Shown here: piece after piece, positions 35,989 to 43,386 of the stretch | How the letters are laid out: each line of letters begins with the position of its first letter | Position numbering within the stretch: position 1 is the stretch's first letter | Source of the DNA: Pelagibacterium limicola | GTDB lineage: Bacteria > Pseudomonadota > Alphaproteobacteria > Rhizobiales > Devosiaceae | Length of the DNA: 64,000 bases | Reading direction: 5' to 3' | NCBI RefSeq assembly: GCF_015694405.1 | Contig: NZ_JADQDB010000003.1 | Span: 124,001-188,000 of the forward strand | Made by a program: the position numbers and the translations under genes | The notes under the pieces: model-generated | Seen by the model: only the letters and a program-made list of their open reading frames with translations | Databases searched by the model: none | Told to the model about the DNA's origin: nothing

Positions 35989-37278
35989 ATGAATGCGGCC
36001 CCAAGAGGTGCAGGTGCGGTATTGTCTGCGCACGCGAGCGAAAGAATGCCCAGCCCGTGGCCTTCTTTGTCGCTAAAAGAGCGCGATTGCCGCTGGTCCA
36101 GGACGCGTGCAATGCTGGAGGAGCATAACCTCGATTGCCTCGTCCTTTTTGGCTACAAGAGCCATGACCACTATGACTGCTATCTCACCAACGAGCAGTT
36201 CGATGGGGCTGTCATCCTGCCGCGGGAAGGTGAACCCATCGCCTTTACTGCGCTGACCCAACGCCTGACACGCCGCCTTGCGAGCAATCTTCCCGGCGAA
36301 TTCTGGGTCAACGACGTTCGGATTGGCCGCTATGGACCACAGACAGTAAGCGTATTGAAAGAACTCGGCCTCGAGCGTGGGCGCATCGGCGTCTTTGGCC
36401 TCGACTCCTGGGGGCCTGGCGAATTTGACGGCCTCGTACCCTACCGCATGTGGCAGACCGTACTTGAAGGCCTGCCCGGAGCCGAATTCGTCGACATTTC
36501 CGTGCCGTTCAAGAAAATGATGCTCAAAAAGAGCGCCGAAGAAATCGAACTGTACCGGTTCAGCGGAAAGATCGGCGATATCGCCTGTCGTGCCATGCTC
36601 GAAGCGACGGCCGAAGGCGTTCCCGAGACTGAAATCTACGCCGCGGTCCAGCATGCCATTTTCAGGAACGGAGCCGATGCCTGGTGGCCTCACCTCAACT
36701 TGACGGTCGGGGCGGACGATATCGGCTGGGGACCCCCGATATGGATTTATCGTGGCGGTGAACCGCGCCGGGTCCGTCAAGGCGATCTGGTCCAGGCCGA
36801 GATCTTCCCTTGCTATGGGGGTGCAGAAACCCAGCAACAGATGTCGATTGCCGTCGGGCCAGTTCCTGACCTCCATTATGAGTTGGGCGAAGTCGCGTCG
36901 AAGTCGCTGGCAGAGGGCGCAAACATTCTCAAAGCGGGTGTGACGCTTGGCGAAGTCGCACAGGCGATGTTCGCGCCGATCCGCGAGAACCCTGATTACT
37001 GGACGCTTTCGCCGCTGGTTCACACCCTCGGCCCGGGGCCGTTCGTCAGCAATCTTGGATACAATATCGAGAACTCGCCAGCGCGCGCACTCAGCCCTCG
37101 CGTCGCGGAAATGACCGGCAAAGGTCAGGACACCGTGCTCGAGGCCGGGATGATCATCGCGTTCGAGCCAAATGTCTGCAAGGGGCAAACCCGCGTCAAT
37201 ATTGGCGGCACGGTAATCGTTACCAAAACCGGGTTTGAAGACCTCAACACTCTCCCCAATCGCCTGAATGTGGTTTGA
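35989..37278 (+). CDS. M24-fold (creatinase/aminopeptidase P-like) hydrolase lacking most metal ligands
   Basis: 429 residues with the creatinase N-domain (about 35-170) and a pita-bread C-domain. True M24 peptidases need two Asp, a His and two Glu. Here the strand that should carry the two Asp reads GDLVQAEIFPCYGGAETQQQMS, so both are replaced; the last Glu is replaced in TRVNIGG; H345 and E393 (FEPN) remain. Creatinase-type members work without metal, so a C-N hydrolase for a small imported compound is a better guess than a peptidase. An excellent SD (GGAGG) fixes the start at 35989. First gene of the operon with an ABC importer, three bases before the ATPase. Confidence 0.85.
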   Translation: MNAAPRGAGAVLSAHASERMPSPWPSLSLKERDCRWSRTRAMLEEHNLDCLVLFGYKSHDHYDCYLTNEQFDGAVILPREGEPIAFTALTQRLTRRLASNLPGEFWVNDVRIGRYGPQTVSVLKELGLERGRIGVFGLDSWGPGEFDGLVPYRMWQTVLEGLPGAEFVDISVPFKKMMLKKSAEEIELYRFSGKIGDIACRAMLEATAEGVPETEIYAAVQHAIFRNGADAWWPHLNLTVGADDIGWGPPIWIYRGGEPRRVRQGDLVQAEIFPCYGGAETQQQMSIAVGPVPDLHYELGEVASKSLAEGANILKAGVTLGEVAQAMFAPIRENPDYWTLSPLVHTLGPGPFVSNLGYNIENSPARALSPRVAEMTGKGQDTVLEAGMIIAFEPNVCKGQTRVNIGGTVIVTKTGFEDLNTLPNRLNVV

Positions 37279-37281
37279 GTC

Positions 37282-38418
37282 ATGTCAGAACCAACCAATG
37301 ACAAGCCGTTGCTGAGTGTTAGGGGGCTGGCCGTCTCATACGGACGTGCAGGGCAATCCGAAAACGCGGTGCAGTATCTCGATCTGGATGTGTCGGAAGG
37401 CGAGATGTTTGTCCTGCTTGGCCCAAGTGGGTGCGGCAAGACAACATTGCTGCGTGCGGTCGCAGGGCTACAGGCCCCGCATTCGGGCAGCGTCACCATT
37501 GATGGGCAGGACGTCTACAACTCGAAATCTGGCAATTCGGTACCGCCTGAAAAAAGGCCGGTCTCGATGGTTTTCCAGTCCTACGCCCTTTGGCCGCATA
37601 TGAGCGTCGCTGAAAACGTGGCTTTTCCATTGCGTGAAGGCAGACGTGGCGTGCCGCGCGACGAGGTTGCGGAACGGGTGACCGAGGTTCTCGAAATGCT
37701 GGGCCTGTCAAACATGCGGGACCGGCCTGTCACAACGTTGAGTGGTGGCCAGCAGCAGCGCGTCGCACTTGCACGGGCGCTGGCTTTGCGTCCGCGCCTT
37801 TTGCTGATGGATGAGCCATTGAGCAACCTCGATTATGAACTCCAGGTACGGTTACGCGGACAGGTCAAGGAGTTGGTTTCCAGGATTGGCGTGACCACGC
37901 TTTACGTGACCCACAATCAGAACGAAGCACTGGAGATGGCCGACCGGCTGGCTGTCATGGATGCGGGAAAGTTTCGCCAGATAGGCTCTCCGCGCGAACT
38001 CTATCATGGACCATCGAGTGAATTTGTCGCCCGCTTCATCGGCGATATGAACCTGCTGCCTGCCAGGATTGCCGAGGTCGGACCAAACTTATGGGTCGAT
38101 ACGCCGCTTGGTCGTTTGCGGGCTGGAACGAACTGCATTGACGATGCCAAAGTCGGGCAATCGTGCCTGTTTGGCGTCCGTCAGGAAGATATCGAGATTG
38201 GCGACAATCAGGGTGCCGACAATATCGTATCGGCCAGTGTTGATCGCGCCACATTTTCAGGGGACTCGATCAGCTACCAGATGAATGTCAACGGAACGGG
38301 TCTTCAATGCCGGCTTCATCGCCGTTTCGATGTTCCTCCCGGACGCGACGTTCTACTCAGATTGCCTGTTGAACATTGTCTCGTTGTTCCAACAGACGGC
38401 CAAACGGGTGCGTCATGA
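37282..38418 (+). CDS. ABC transporter ATP-binding protein (FbpC/PotA-like)
   Basis: 378 residues. Walker A GPSGCGKTT, Q-loop VFQSYALWPHMSV, signature LSGGQQQR, Walker B LLLMDEPLSNLD and H-loop TLYVTHNQ are complete. The C-terminal TOBE-like domain (about 245-375) is of the iron(III)/polyamine/phosphonate importer class. It starts three bases after the M24-like gene and overlaps the permease start by four (ATGA), so all are translated together. Confidence 0.94.
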   Translation: MSEPTNDKPLLSVRGLAVSYGRAGQSENAVQYLDLDVSEGEMFVLLGPSGCGKTTLLRAVAGLQAPHSGSVTIDGQDVYNSKSGNSVPPEKRPVSMVFQSYALWPHMSVAENVAFPLREGRRGVPRDEVAERVTEVLEMLGLSNMRDRPVTTLSGGQQQRVALARALALRPRLLLMDEPLSNLDYELQVRLRGQVKELVSRIGVTTLYVTHNQNEALEMADRLAVMDAGKFRQIGSPRELYHGPSSEFVARFIGDMNLLPARIAEVGPNLWVDTPLGRLRAGTNCIDDAKVGQSCLFGVRQEDIEIGDNQGADNIVSASVDRATFSGDSISYQMNVNGTGLQCRLHRRFDVPPGRDVLLRLPVEHCLVVPTDGQTGAS

Positions 38419-40094
38419 CGCTCGGCCCAAAAGGATTTGTGATCCTCCTGCGGATCATTGCGGCGACCGCAGTGATCTGCGTGTTTGCGATGCTGGCCAT
38501 GCTGATTATCGCCAGCTTCAGCCCGAAGTCTGAATTCGGCGCATGGACGCTCGCCAACTACATCGATATGGCCGGAATGCGGCAGCTTTGGCCGGCCATC
38601 TTCAACACTTTGGTTGTAGGCATCGGCACGACAACCTTCTTGCTGATGTTCGCGCTGCCCTTCACTTGGGTACTGAGCCGGACAGATTTTGCCTCAAAGG
38701 GAGTTTTGCTGACCATCCTCACGGTATCGCTGGCCCTCCCGGCCTTCGTGACCGCAATGGCCTATGTCTGGCTGCTCAACCCCAATTCGGGAATCTTCAA
38801 CCGGTTGCTGGAATCCGCCTTCGGTTGGAGCCGGGTGTTCAATGTCTATTCGCTTGGCTGGATCTGCTTCATTCAGGCGCTGATGCTCACGCCTGCCGCT
38901 GTCTTCATGATGCTCCCGGCGTTCCGCAATTTCGATTCAACGCTTGAAGAGGCCGCTTCTGTCAGCGGCATCAGCCCTCGCCGCGCGTTTTTCAAGATTG
39001 TCCTGCCCACGCTGGCACCAGCGGTTGGTGCGGTGTCGATCTTCTTTTTCATCCTAGCGGTCGAGATATTTGACGTTGTCGGCGTTATCGGCATGCCGGG
39101 CAATATCGATGTGATCACGACGCTGGTCTACCAGTCTACCTACACCGTCTATGGGCCGCCCGATTATGGGTTCGCCGCCACTCTGGGCATGCCCCTGCTC
39201 GCATTATGTGCCATTGGCGTGCTGATCTATCTTTGGCTGCTGCGCCGAGCCGATCGCTATTCGATGCTGAGCGGCAAGAACCGTGCACCCATATTGCGCG
39301 ACCTCGGTCGCTGGCGCTTCGCCGTATGGGGTCTGATTGGGACATGGGGCACGCTCGCCGTCGTTCTTCCGCTGTTGACGGTGATCTGGACCTCACTGAC
39401 CCCTTACCTTCAGCCCCCGTCGATGGCAGCACTCTCGCAGTTGAGCTTCAGCAGCTATCGTGGCGCTGCCGGACTTGTGTGGGCGCCCTTTGTAAACACA
39501 ATCCTCTTGGTTATCGGCACAATCGTCTTTTCGATTGTGTGGAGTGTCAGCGTTTCGTGGTTGGCAACACGCGTCCGCTCCAAAATCGATAAAGCTCTCG
39601 ATGCCATCGTGTTTCTGTCGCTCGCAGTGCCTGGAATGCTTGCCGCCGTGGCCATGCAATTCCTGGCGCTCAGCGCATATCACTGGGTCCCCCTGCTCGG
39701 AACGCTTTGGCTGATCATCATAACCATGGCTATCCGCTCGCTGGCCTTTACCACACGCACGCTCAATTCTTCCGCGTTGCAGATCCATTCCTCGCTGGAA
39801 GAAGCGGCCTATGTGTCCGGTGTGGGTCGCATGCGTACATTCCTCCGCATCTTTTTGCCGGTGATCAAGCCAGCGATCATGTTTGCGGTGCTCGTTACCA
39901 CGTTGATTTCCGCGCGTGAGTTGACCATCCCGCTGATGCTCTATTCGCCGCGCTCTTCAGTCATCTCGACCACCATTTTCGATCTTCAGGCGACCGGCCG
40001 CTACGACGAGGCCGCCGTATTCAGCCTGCTGATAATCGCGATCCTGCTTGTGCTTGCACTCGCGTCGCGAAGAAGGACGGCCCCGATCGCATGA
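38415..40094 (+). CDS. ABC transporter permease with two permease domains (FbpB/AfuB-like)
   Basis: 559 residues, about twelve membrane helices. Two internally similar halves each carry an EAA loop (LEEAASVSGISPRRAFFKIVLP and LEEAAYVSGVGRMRTFLRIFLP). Two-domain permeases of this length are normal for Fbp/Afu/ThiP-type importers, unlike the sugar permease fusion at 7380. The ATG at 38415 overlaps the ATPase stop (ATGA). Confidence 0.94.
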   Translation: MTLGPKGFVILLRIIAATAVICVFAMLAMLIIASFSPKSEFGAWTLANYIDMAGMRQLWPAIFNTLVVGIGTTTFLLMFALPFTWVLSRTDFASKGVLLTILTVSLALPAFVTAMAYVWLLNPNSGIFNRLLESAFGWSRVFNVYSLGWICFIQALMLTPAAVFMMLPAFRNFDSTLEEAASVSGISPRRAFFKIVLPTLAPAVGAVSIFFFILAVEIFDVVGVIGMPGNIDVITTLVYQSTYTVYGPPDYGFAATLGMPLLALCAIGVLIYLWLLRRADRYSMLSGKNRAPILRDLGRWRFAVWGLIGTWGTLAVVLPLLTVIWTSLTPYLQPPSMAALSQLSFSSYRGAAGLVWAPFVNTILLVIGTIVFSIVWSVSVSWLATRVRSKIDKALDAIVFLSLAVPGMLAAVAMQFLALSAYHWVPLLGTLWLIIITMAIRSLAFTTRTLNSSALQIHSSLEEAAYVSGVGRMRTFLRIFLPVIKPAIMFAVLVTTLISARELTIPLMLYSPRSSVISTTIFDLQATGRYDEAAVFSLLIIAILLVLALASRRRTAPIA

Positions 40095-40123
40095 CGGGGT
40101 CTTAACGAGGAGGAGAAACTGGA

Positions 40124-41209
40124 ATGACCAATTTGAGAAACACACCCCAACCGACCGAAAGGCCGCCCCGGCGCAATGTGCTAAAGCAGGCAGCGGCGGG
40201 CGTGACAATGCTGGCATTTGGTATGGTTCAGCCTGCCTTTGCACAGGGCACCGCGCAATTACCAGAATCGATTGCCGCCCTGATACCCGCCGCGCAGAAC
40301 GAGCCCGAAGCCGTGATGTTCGGCCTATCGATACCCGCAGACAGCGCCGCCGACTTCAAGAAAGCGCTGGACGACTTTTACGGGTTCTCGCTCAACATTC
40401 AGTTTCAGGGCGGCCTGGGTCCCCAGAAGGCTGCAGAAGTTGCACAACTGGTCAATCGGGGCGTTCCTGCCGGAGTGGACGCCTTCTATGCGGGTGAAGG
40501 CACAACGATATTTCTGCGGAGCGAAGGCGCACTCATCGAGGAGGAATGGGCCCGTGAGCTGGGAATACCCGAAGACCGCCTTGTTGACGGCGCCTCGGTA
40601 AAAATTATCGATAGTTCCCTCCCGCTTATGTCCTACAACACCGAGCTGGTCGCGGCTGAGGACCTGCCGACCTCATGGGAGGACCTTCTTGATCCCAAGT
40701 GGAAAGGCAAGATCACGACTCCAAAACTCCCGGGCGGCACGTTCTTTTTCAACACATACTCGGTGGGTGAAGAAAAGATGACGGAGATCCTCAAAGGCAT
40801 CATGGAGCAGGATGTCATCTGGGTACCCCGCACCCCAGACGCCGCAACACGCCTTCTCAGTGGCGAAGCCTCCCTTGCACTCGGTGTCGATATCGAATCC
40901 CAGGTGATCCGCGGTGCACCGCTCGATTATGTACACATCGAACCCATGTTCCTTGCCCCATGGGCACTGAACCTGGTGAAGGGCACGCAGAGCCCAAACA
41001 CAGCCAAGCTCTATGCCTACTTTGTCGCAACCGATGAAGGCCAGGCTGCACTGAACGCGGCAACGGGTTACTCAACGATCAACCGCGCTGACTCCACCAA
41101 GGCGCAGCTGCTCGCCCAGTACAATCCCGGCTACGTGCCACAGGAATGGATCCGCGAAAACTATGAGCGCCTGGTCGCCAAATATTCCGAGATCATGGGC
41201 CTTCGCTAG
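40124..41209 (+). CDS. ABC transporter substrate-binding protein (FbpA/AfuA-like, Tat-type leader)
   Basis: 361 residues. The leader contains RRNVLKQAAAGVTMLAFGM, a twin-arginine-like signal, with cleavage expected after AFA at about residue 40. The mature part is a type 2 periplasmic binding fold (LPTSWEDLLDPKWKGKI is the family block). The Tyr cluster that binds Fe3+ in FbpA is not evident, so the ligand is more likely an organic or phosphorylated compound than free iron (inference). Very strong SD (GAGGAGGAG). Last gene of the operon. Confidence 0.92.
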   Translation: MTNLRNTPQPTERPPRRNVLKQAAAGVTMLAFGMVQPAFAQGTAQLPESIAALIPAAQNEPEAVMFGLSIPADSAADFKKALDDFYGFSLNIQFQGGLGPQKAAEVAQLVNRGVPAGVDAFYAGEGTTIFLRSEGALIEEEWARELGIPEDRLVDGASVKIIDSSLPLMSYNTELVAAEDLPTSWEDLLDPKWKGKITTPKLPGGTFFFNTYSVGEEKMTEILKGIMEQDVIWVPRTPDAATRLLSGEASLALGVDIESQVIRGAPLDYVHIEPMFLAPWALNLVKGTQSPNTAKLYAYFVATDEGQAALNAATGYSTINRADSTKAQLLAQYNPGYVPQEWIRENYERLVAKYSEIMGLR

Positions 41210-41246
41210 CGCAGGGGACATACTGGAACTGGCCGATTAGAAGCAA

Positions 41247-41273
41247 GAACGGGGAGCCAATCGCCCCCTGTTC
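41247..41273 (+). terminator. Candidate terminator after the Fbp-type ABC operon
   Basis: GAACGGGG (41247-41254) can pair with CCCCTGTTC-side bases up to 41273 in an eight-pair stem with one G-T pair. It is the only stem in the gap to the convergent LysR gene. No long T run. Confidence 0.45.
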
Positions 41274-41341
41274 AATCTAACCCCTTAAAATAGAAGACGA
41301 AATCAATCCGAATGCAAATCGGCTCGTACTTCGCTTCCGGT

Positions 41342-42235
41342 CTAGCGCACCTGGTTGGCCATTTGGCGCGCTTCGGCGAGGAAGGCAGCGACTTGGGGGG
41401 TTTGTGGCTCTCGGTTGGCGGCGATAATGCCTACCGTATGGCTTACGGTGGGTTCGACAATAGGGATGCTGAGGATGCCTGGCGAAAAGTCGAGGCCTCC
41501 AACGAGATTGCCTGGCATGATCGAGGCCCATTTGCCCGACCGGACGTGAGAGAGCAACACGATCATGGAATTGGAATCGAGTGCGGGACGGGCCGGTGCC
41601 CCGGCCTGACTCAGATGCCGATCGATGATGCGCCGGTTCTGCATGTCGGCGGTCAAGAGGCATAGCGGCAATGCCCCGACCTCCGCCCAGGTCACTTCGC
41701 CTTTCTCGGCGATAGGCGCCGAGGTGGCCGTCACAAGATGGTAGCGCTCGGTATAGAGCGGCACGGAGACGACCGGCCCCAGAGGTTCATTGTCGAGATA
41801 GGTGATGCCGATATCGGCTTCGAAGCTGCCGACCAGAGAAAGAATCTCGATCGACGTACAGGAAAAGACCGAAAAGCCGACATGCGGATGCCGCAGGAGA
41901 AACGGCGTGGTGAGATCTGATACGGCGGTCAGCGCGGTGGGTATTACCGCAATGCGCAGCCTACCCGACAAACCATGACGCGAGGCTTCAAGTTCTTCCT
42001 GCATGGCGCGGGCATCGCCCACGATGCGCCGGGCCCACTCGAGAACGAGTTCGCCTTCTGGCGTCAGTCCCCCAAAACGGGCCCCGCGCCGGACCAGCAT
42101 GACTCCAAGGGCGTTTTCAAGCTGCTTTATGGCGGACGAGAGGGTTGGCTGGGTAATACCGCAGGCTTCCGCCGCCCGGCCGAAATGTTTCTCGCGCGCC
42201 AAGACGATGAAGAGTTCCAGACGTTCGATCAACAT
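41342..42235 (-). CDS. LysR-family regulator at the formate dehydrogenase operon
   Basis: 297 residues with an N-terminal HTH (ERLELFIVLAREKHFGRAAEAC, GITQPTLSSAIKQLE) and an effector domain starting SGRLRIAVIPTAL. It follows fdsD by 66 bases on the same strand. LysR proteins of this kind lie next to fds operons in other proteobacteria and control them, so regulation of formate oxidation is likely (inference). It would be transcribed with or after the operon rather than divergently. Confidence 0.92.
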   Translation of the reverse strand: MLIERLELFIVLAREKHFGRAAEACGITQPTLSSAIKQLENALGVMLVRRGARFGGLTPEGELVLEWARRIVGDARAMQEELEASRHGLSGRLRIAVIPTALTAVSDLTTPFLLRHPHVGFSVFSCTSIEILSLVGSFEADIGITYLDNEPLGPVVSVPLYTERYHLVTATSAPIAEKGEVTWAEVGALPLCLLTADMQNRRIIDRHLSQAGAPARPALDSNSMIVLLSHVRSGKWASIMPGNLVGGLDFSPGILSIPIVEPTVSHTVGIIAANREPQTPQVAAFLAEARQMANQVR

Positions 42236-42300
42236 GGCGGACTTTCAGCGTACCCTCATTGCGGGAGCCTGAAAGGTTCACCACGGGCGGGCGCCGTTCG

Positions 42301-42570
42301 TCAAGCCGGCGGCGTCCGTTCCTGCTCGGCAGTTGGCCGCCGGATGACGCTCGAGGCCTCGAGGACCAGCGGCGCCAATCCCGTCCCTCCGCTATCGACC
42401 ACCTCGAAGAGCTGACGGCGCATGCGAGGCTCCCAGAACTTGTTGATATGCTCGGCGACCCCCGCCACGCCTTCATCGTGTGGCTTGGAGCGGAAAAAGG
42501 CCCCGATCTGGTTGGCCATGCGGACGATCTTTGCGTGCGGCGAAGACGCCCCGGCCTCCTCATGCGACAT
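42301..42570 (-). CDS. fdsD: NAD-dependent formate dehydrogenase, delta subunit
   Basis: 89 residues. The conserved FdsD core is present: KIVRMANQIGAFFRSKP near 14-30 and VAEHINKFWEPRMRRQL near 38-54. FdsD is a small cytoplasmic protein needed to mature or stabilise the molybdenum formate dehydrogenase. Its start lies inside the end of fdhD (11-base overlap), so the two are coupled. Confidence 0.93.
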   Translation of the reverse strand: MSHEEAGASSPHAKIVRMANQIGAFFRSKPHDEGVAGVAEHINKFWEPRMRRQLFEVVDSGGTGLAPLVLEASSVIRRPTAEQERTPPA

Positions 42571-43384
42571 GCTTTCCTGCCTTGCTTTCGGTGCGTTCGG
42601 GATGGGTAAAAACGTCGAATTCGGTTCCTCGGACCAGGGCGATCAGCGTCATCCGGGCAGCCTCGGCCGTCCGGACGGCCAGCGCGGTCGGCGCCGAAAC
42701 CGCCAGGATCGCCGGTGCGCCGATCGCGGCGGCCTTCTGCACCATTTCAACGGAGATGCGGGAGGTCACCACCACCGCCCCGGTCGCCCCGTCGCGCCCT
42801 GTCTTGCACAATGCTCCAGCCAATTTATCGAGCGCATTGTGCCGTCCCACATCCTCGCGGGCCGCCAGAAGACCCTGACCGGGCACATAAAAGCCGGCTG
42901 CGTGAACGGCTCCGGTTTCGCGATGTTGAGGCTGGTGTTCGGCAAGGGAGGCTACAGCGTGCGCAATATCGTCGGACGACAGCTGCAGGGTAGACCTCCC
43001 CACGTCCTTTACCGCGCGCATCGCCTCCTCGATGGATTCGATGCCGCAAAGCCCGCAGCCTACCGGACCGGCCAGCCTGCGGCGGCGCGCTTCAAAGCGG
43101 GTATTGGCTGCATCCTTGAGGCGTACCCGGATATCGATGCCCAAACCCAGATCCTCGATCTCGATGGCCTCGATTTCGTCGGGGCCCCCGACGATGCCTT
43201 CGGTAATCGCAAACCCAAGCGCAAAATCCTCCAGATCGGACGGGCTTGCCATCATGACGGCATGAGTCGTCCCCTTGAAGGTAAACGCCACAGGTGTTTC
43301 CTCGGGCACGGACCTTGTGGCGCGCGATATCCCATCCTTCCGGTGGGCCAAACGCATCGCGGATTTGACTGGCAGATGCGACAT
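42560..43384 (-). CDS. fdhD: Sulfurtransferase FdhD, formate dehydrogenase maturation
   Basis: 274 residues from an ATG at 43384 that starts MSHLPVKSAMRLAHRK, three bases after the fdsA stop; a longer frame into fdsA is not used. FdhD passes sulfur from a cysteine desulfurase to the bis-MGD cofactor. The sulfur-carrying cysteine pair is seen in GPVGCGLCGIES, and the cofactor-binding block is LAAREDVGRHNALDKLAG. Placed between fdsA and fdsD, as is usual. Confidence 0.96.
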   Translation of the reverse strand: MSHLPVKSAMRLAHRKDGISRATRSVPEETPVAFTFKGTTHAVMMASPSDLEDFALGFAITEGIVGGPDEIEAIEIEDLGLGIDIRVRLKDAANTRFEARRRRLAGPVGCGLCGIESIEEAMRAVKDVGRSTLQLSSDDIAHAVASLAEHQPQHRETGAVHAAGFYVPGQGLLAAREDVGRHNALDKLAGALCKTGRDGATGAVVVTSRISVEMVQKAAAIGAPAILAVSAPTALAVRTAEAARMTLIALVRGTEFDVFTHPERTESKAGKHVA

Positions 43385-43386
43385 CG

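Noticed and set aside
38415-40094. Two-domain permease as a second novel fusion
   Set aside because: Permeases of the Fbp/Afu/ThiP class normally carry two permease domains in one chain, so this one is ordinary.
30368-41290. Integrative element with attachment repeats at tRNA-Gln
   Set aside because: No integrase and no second copy of the tRNA 3' end was found, so only a possible old scar is reported.
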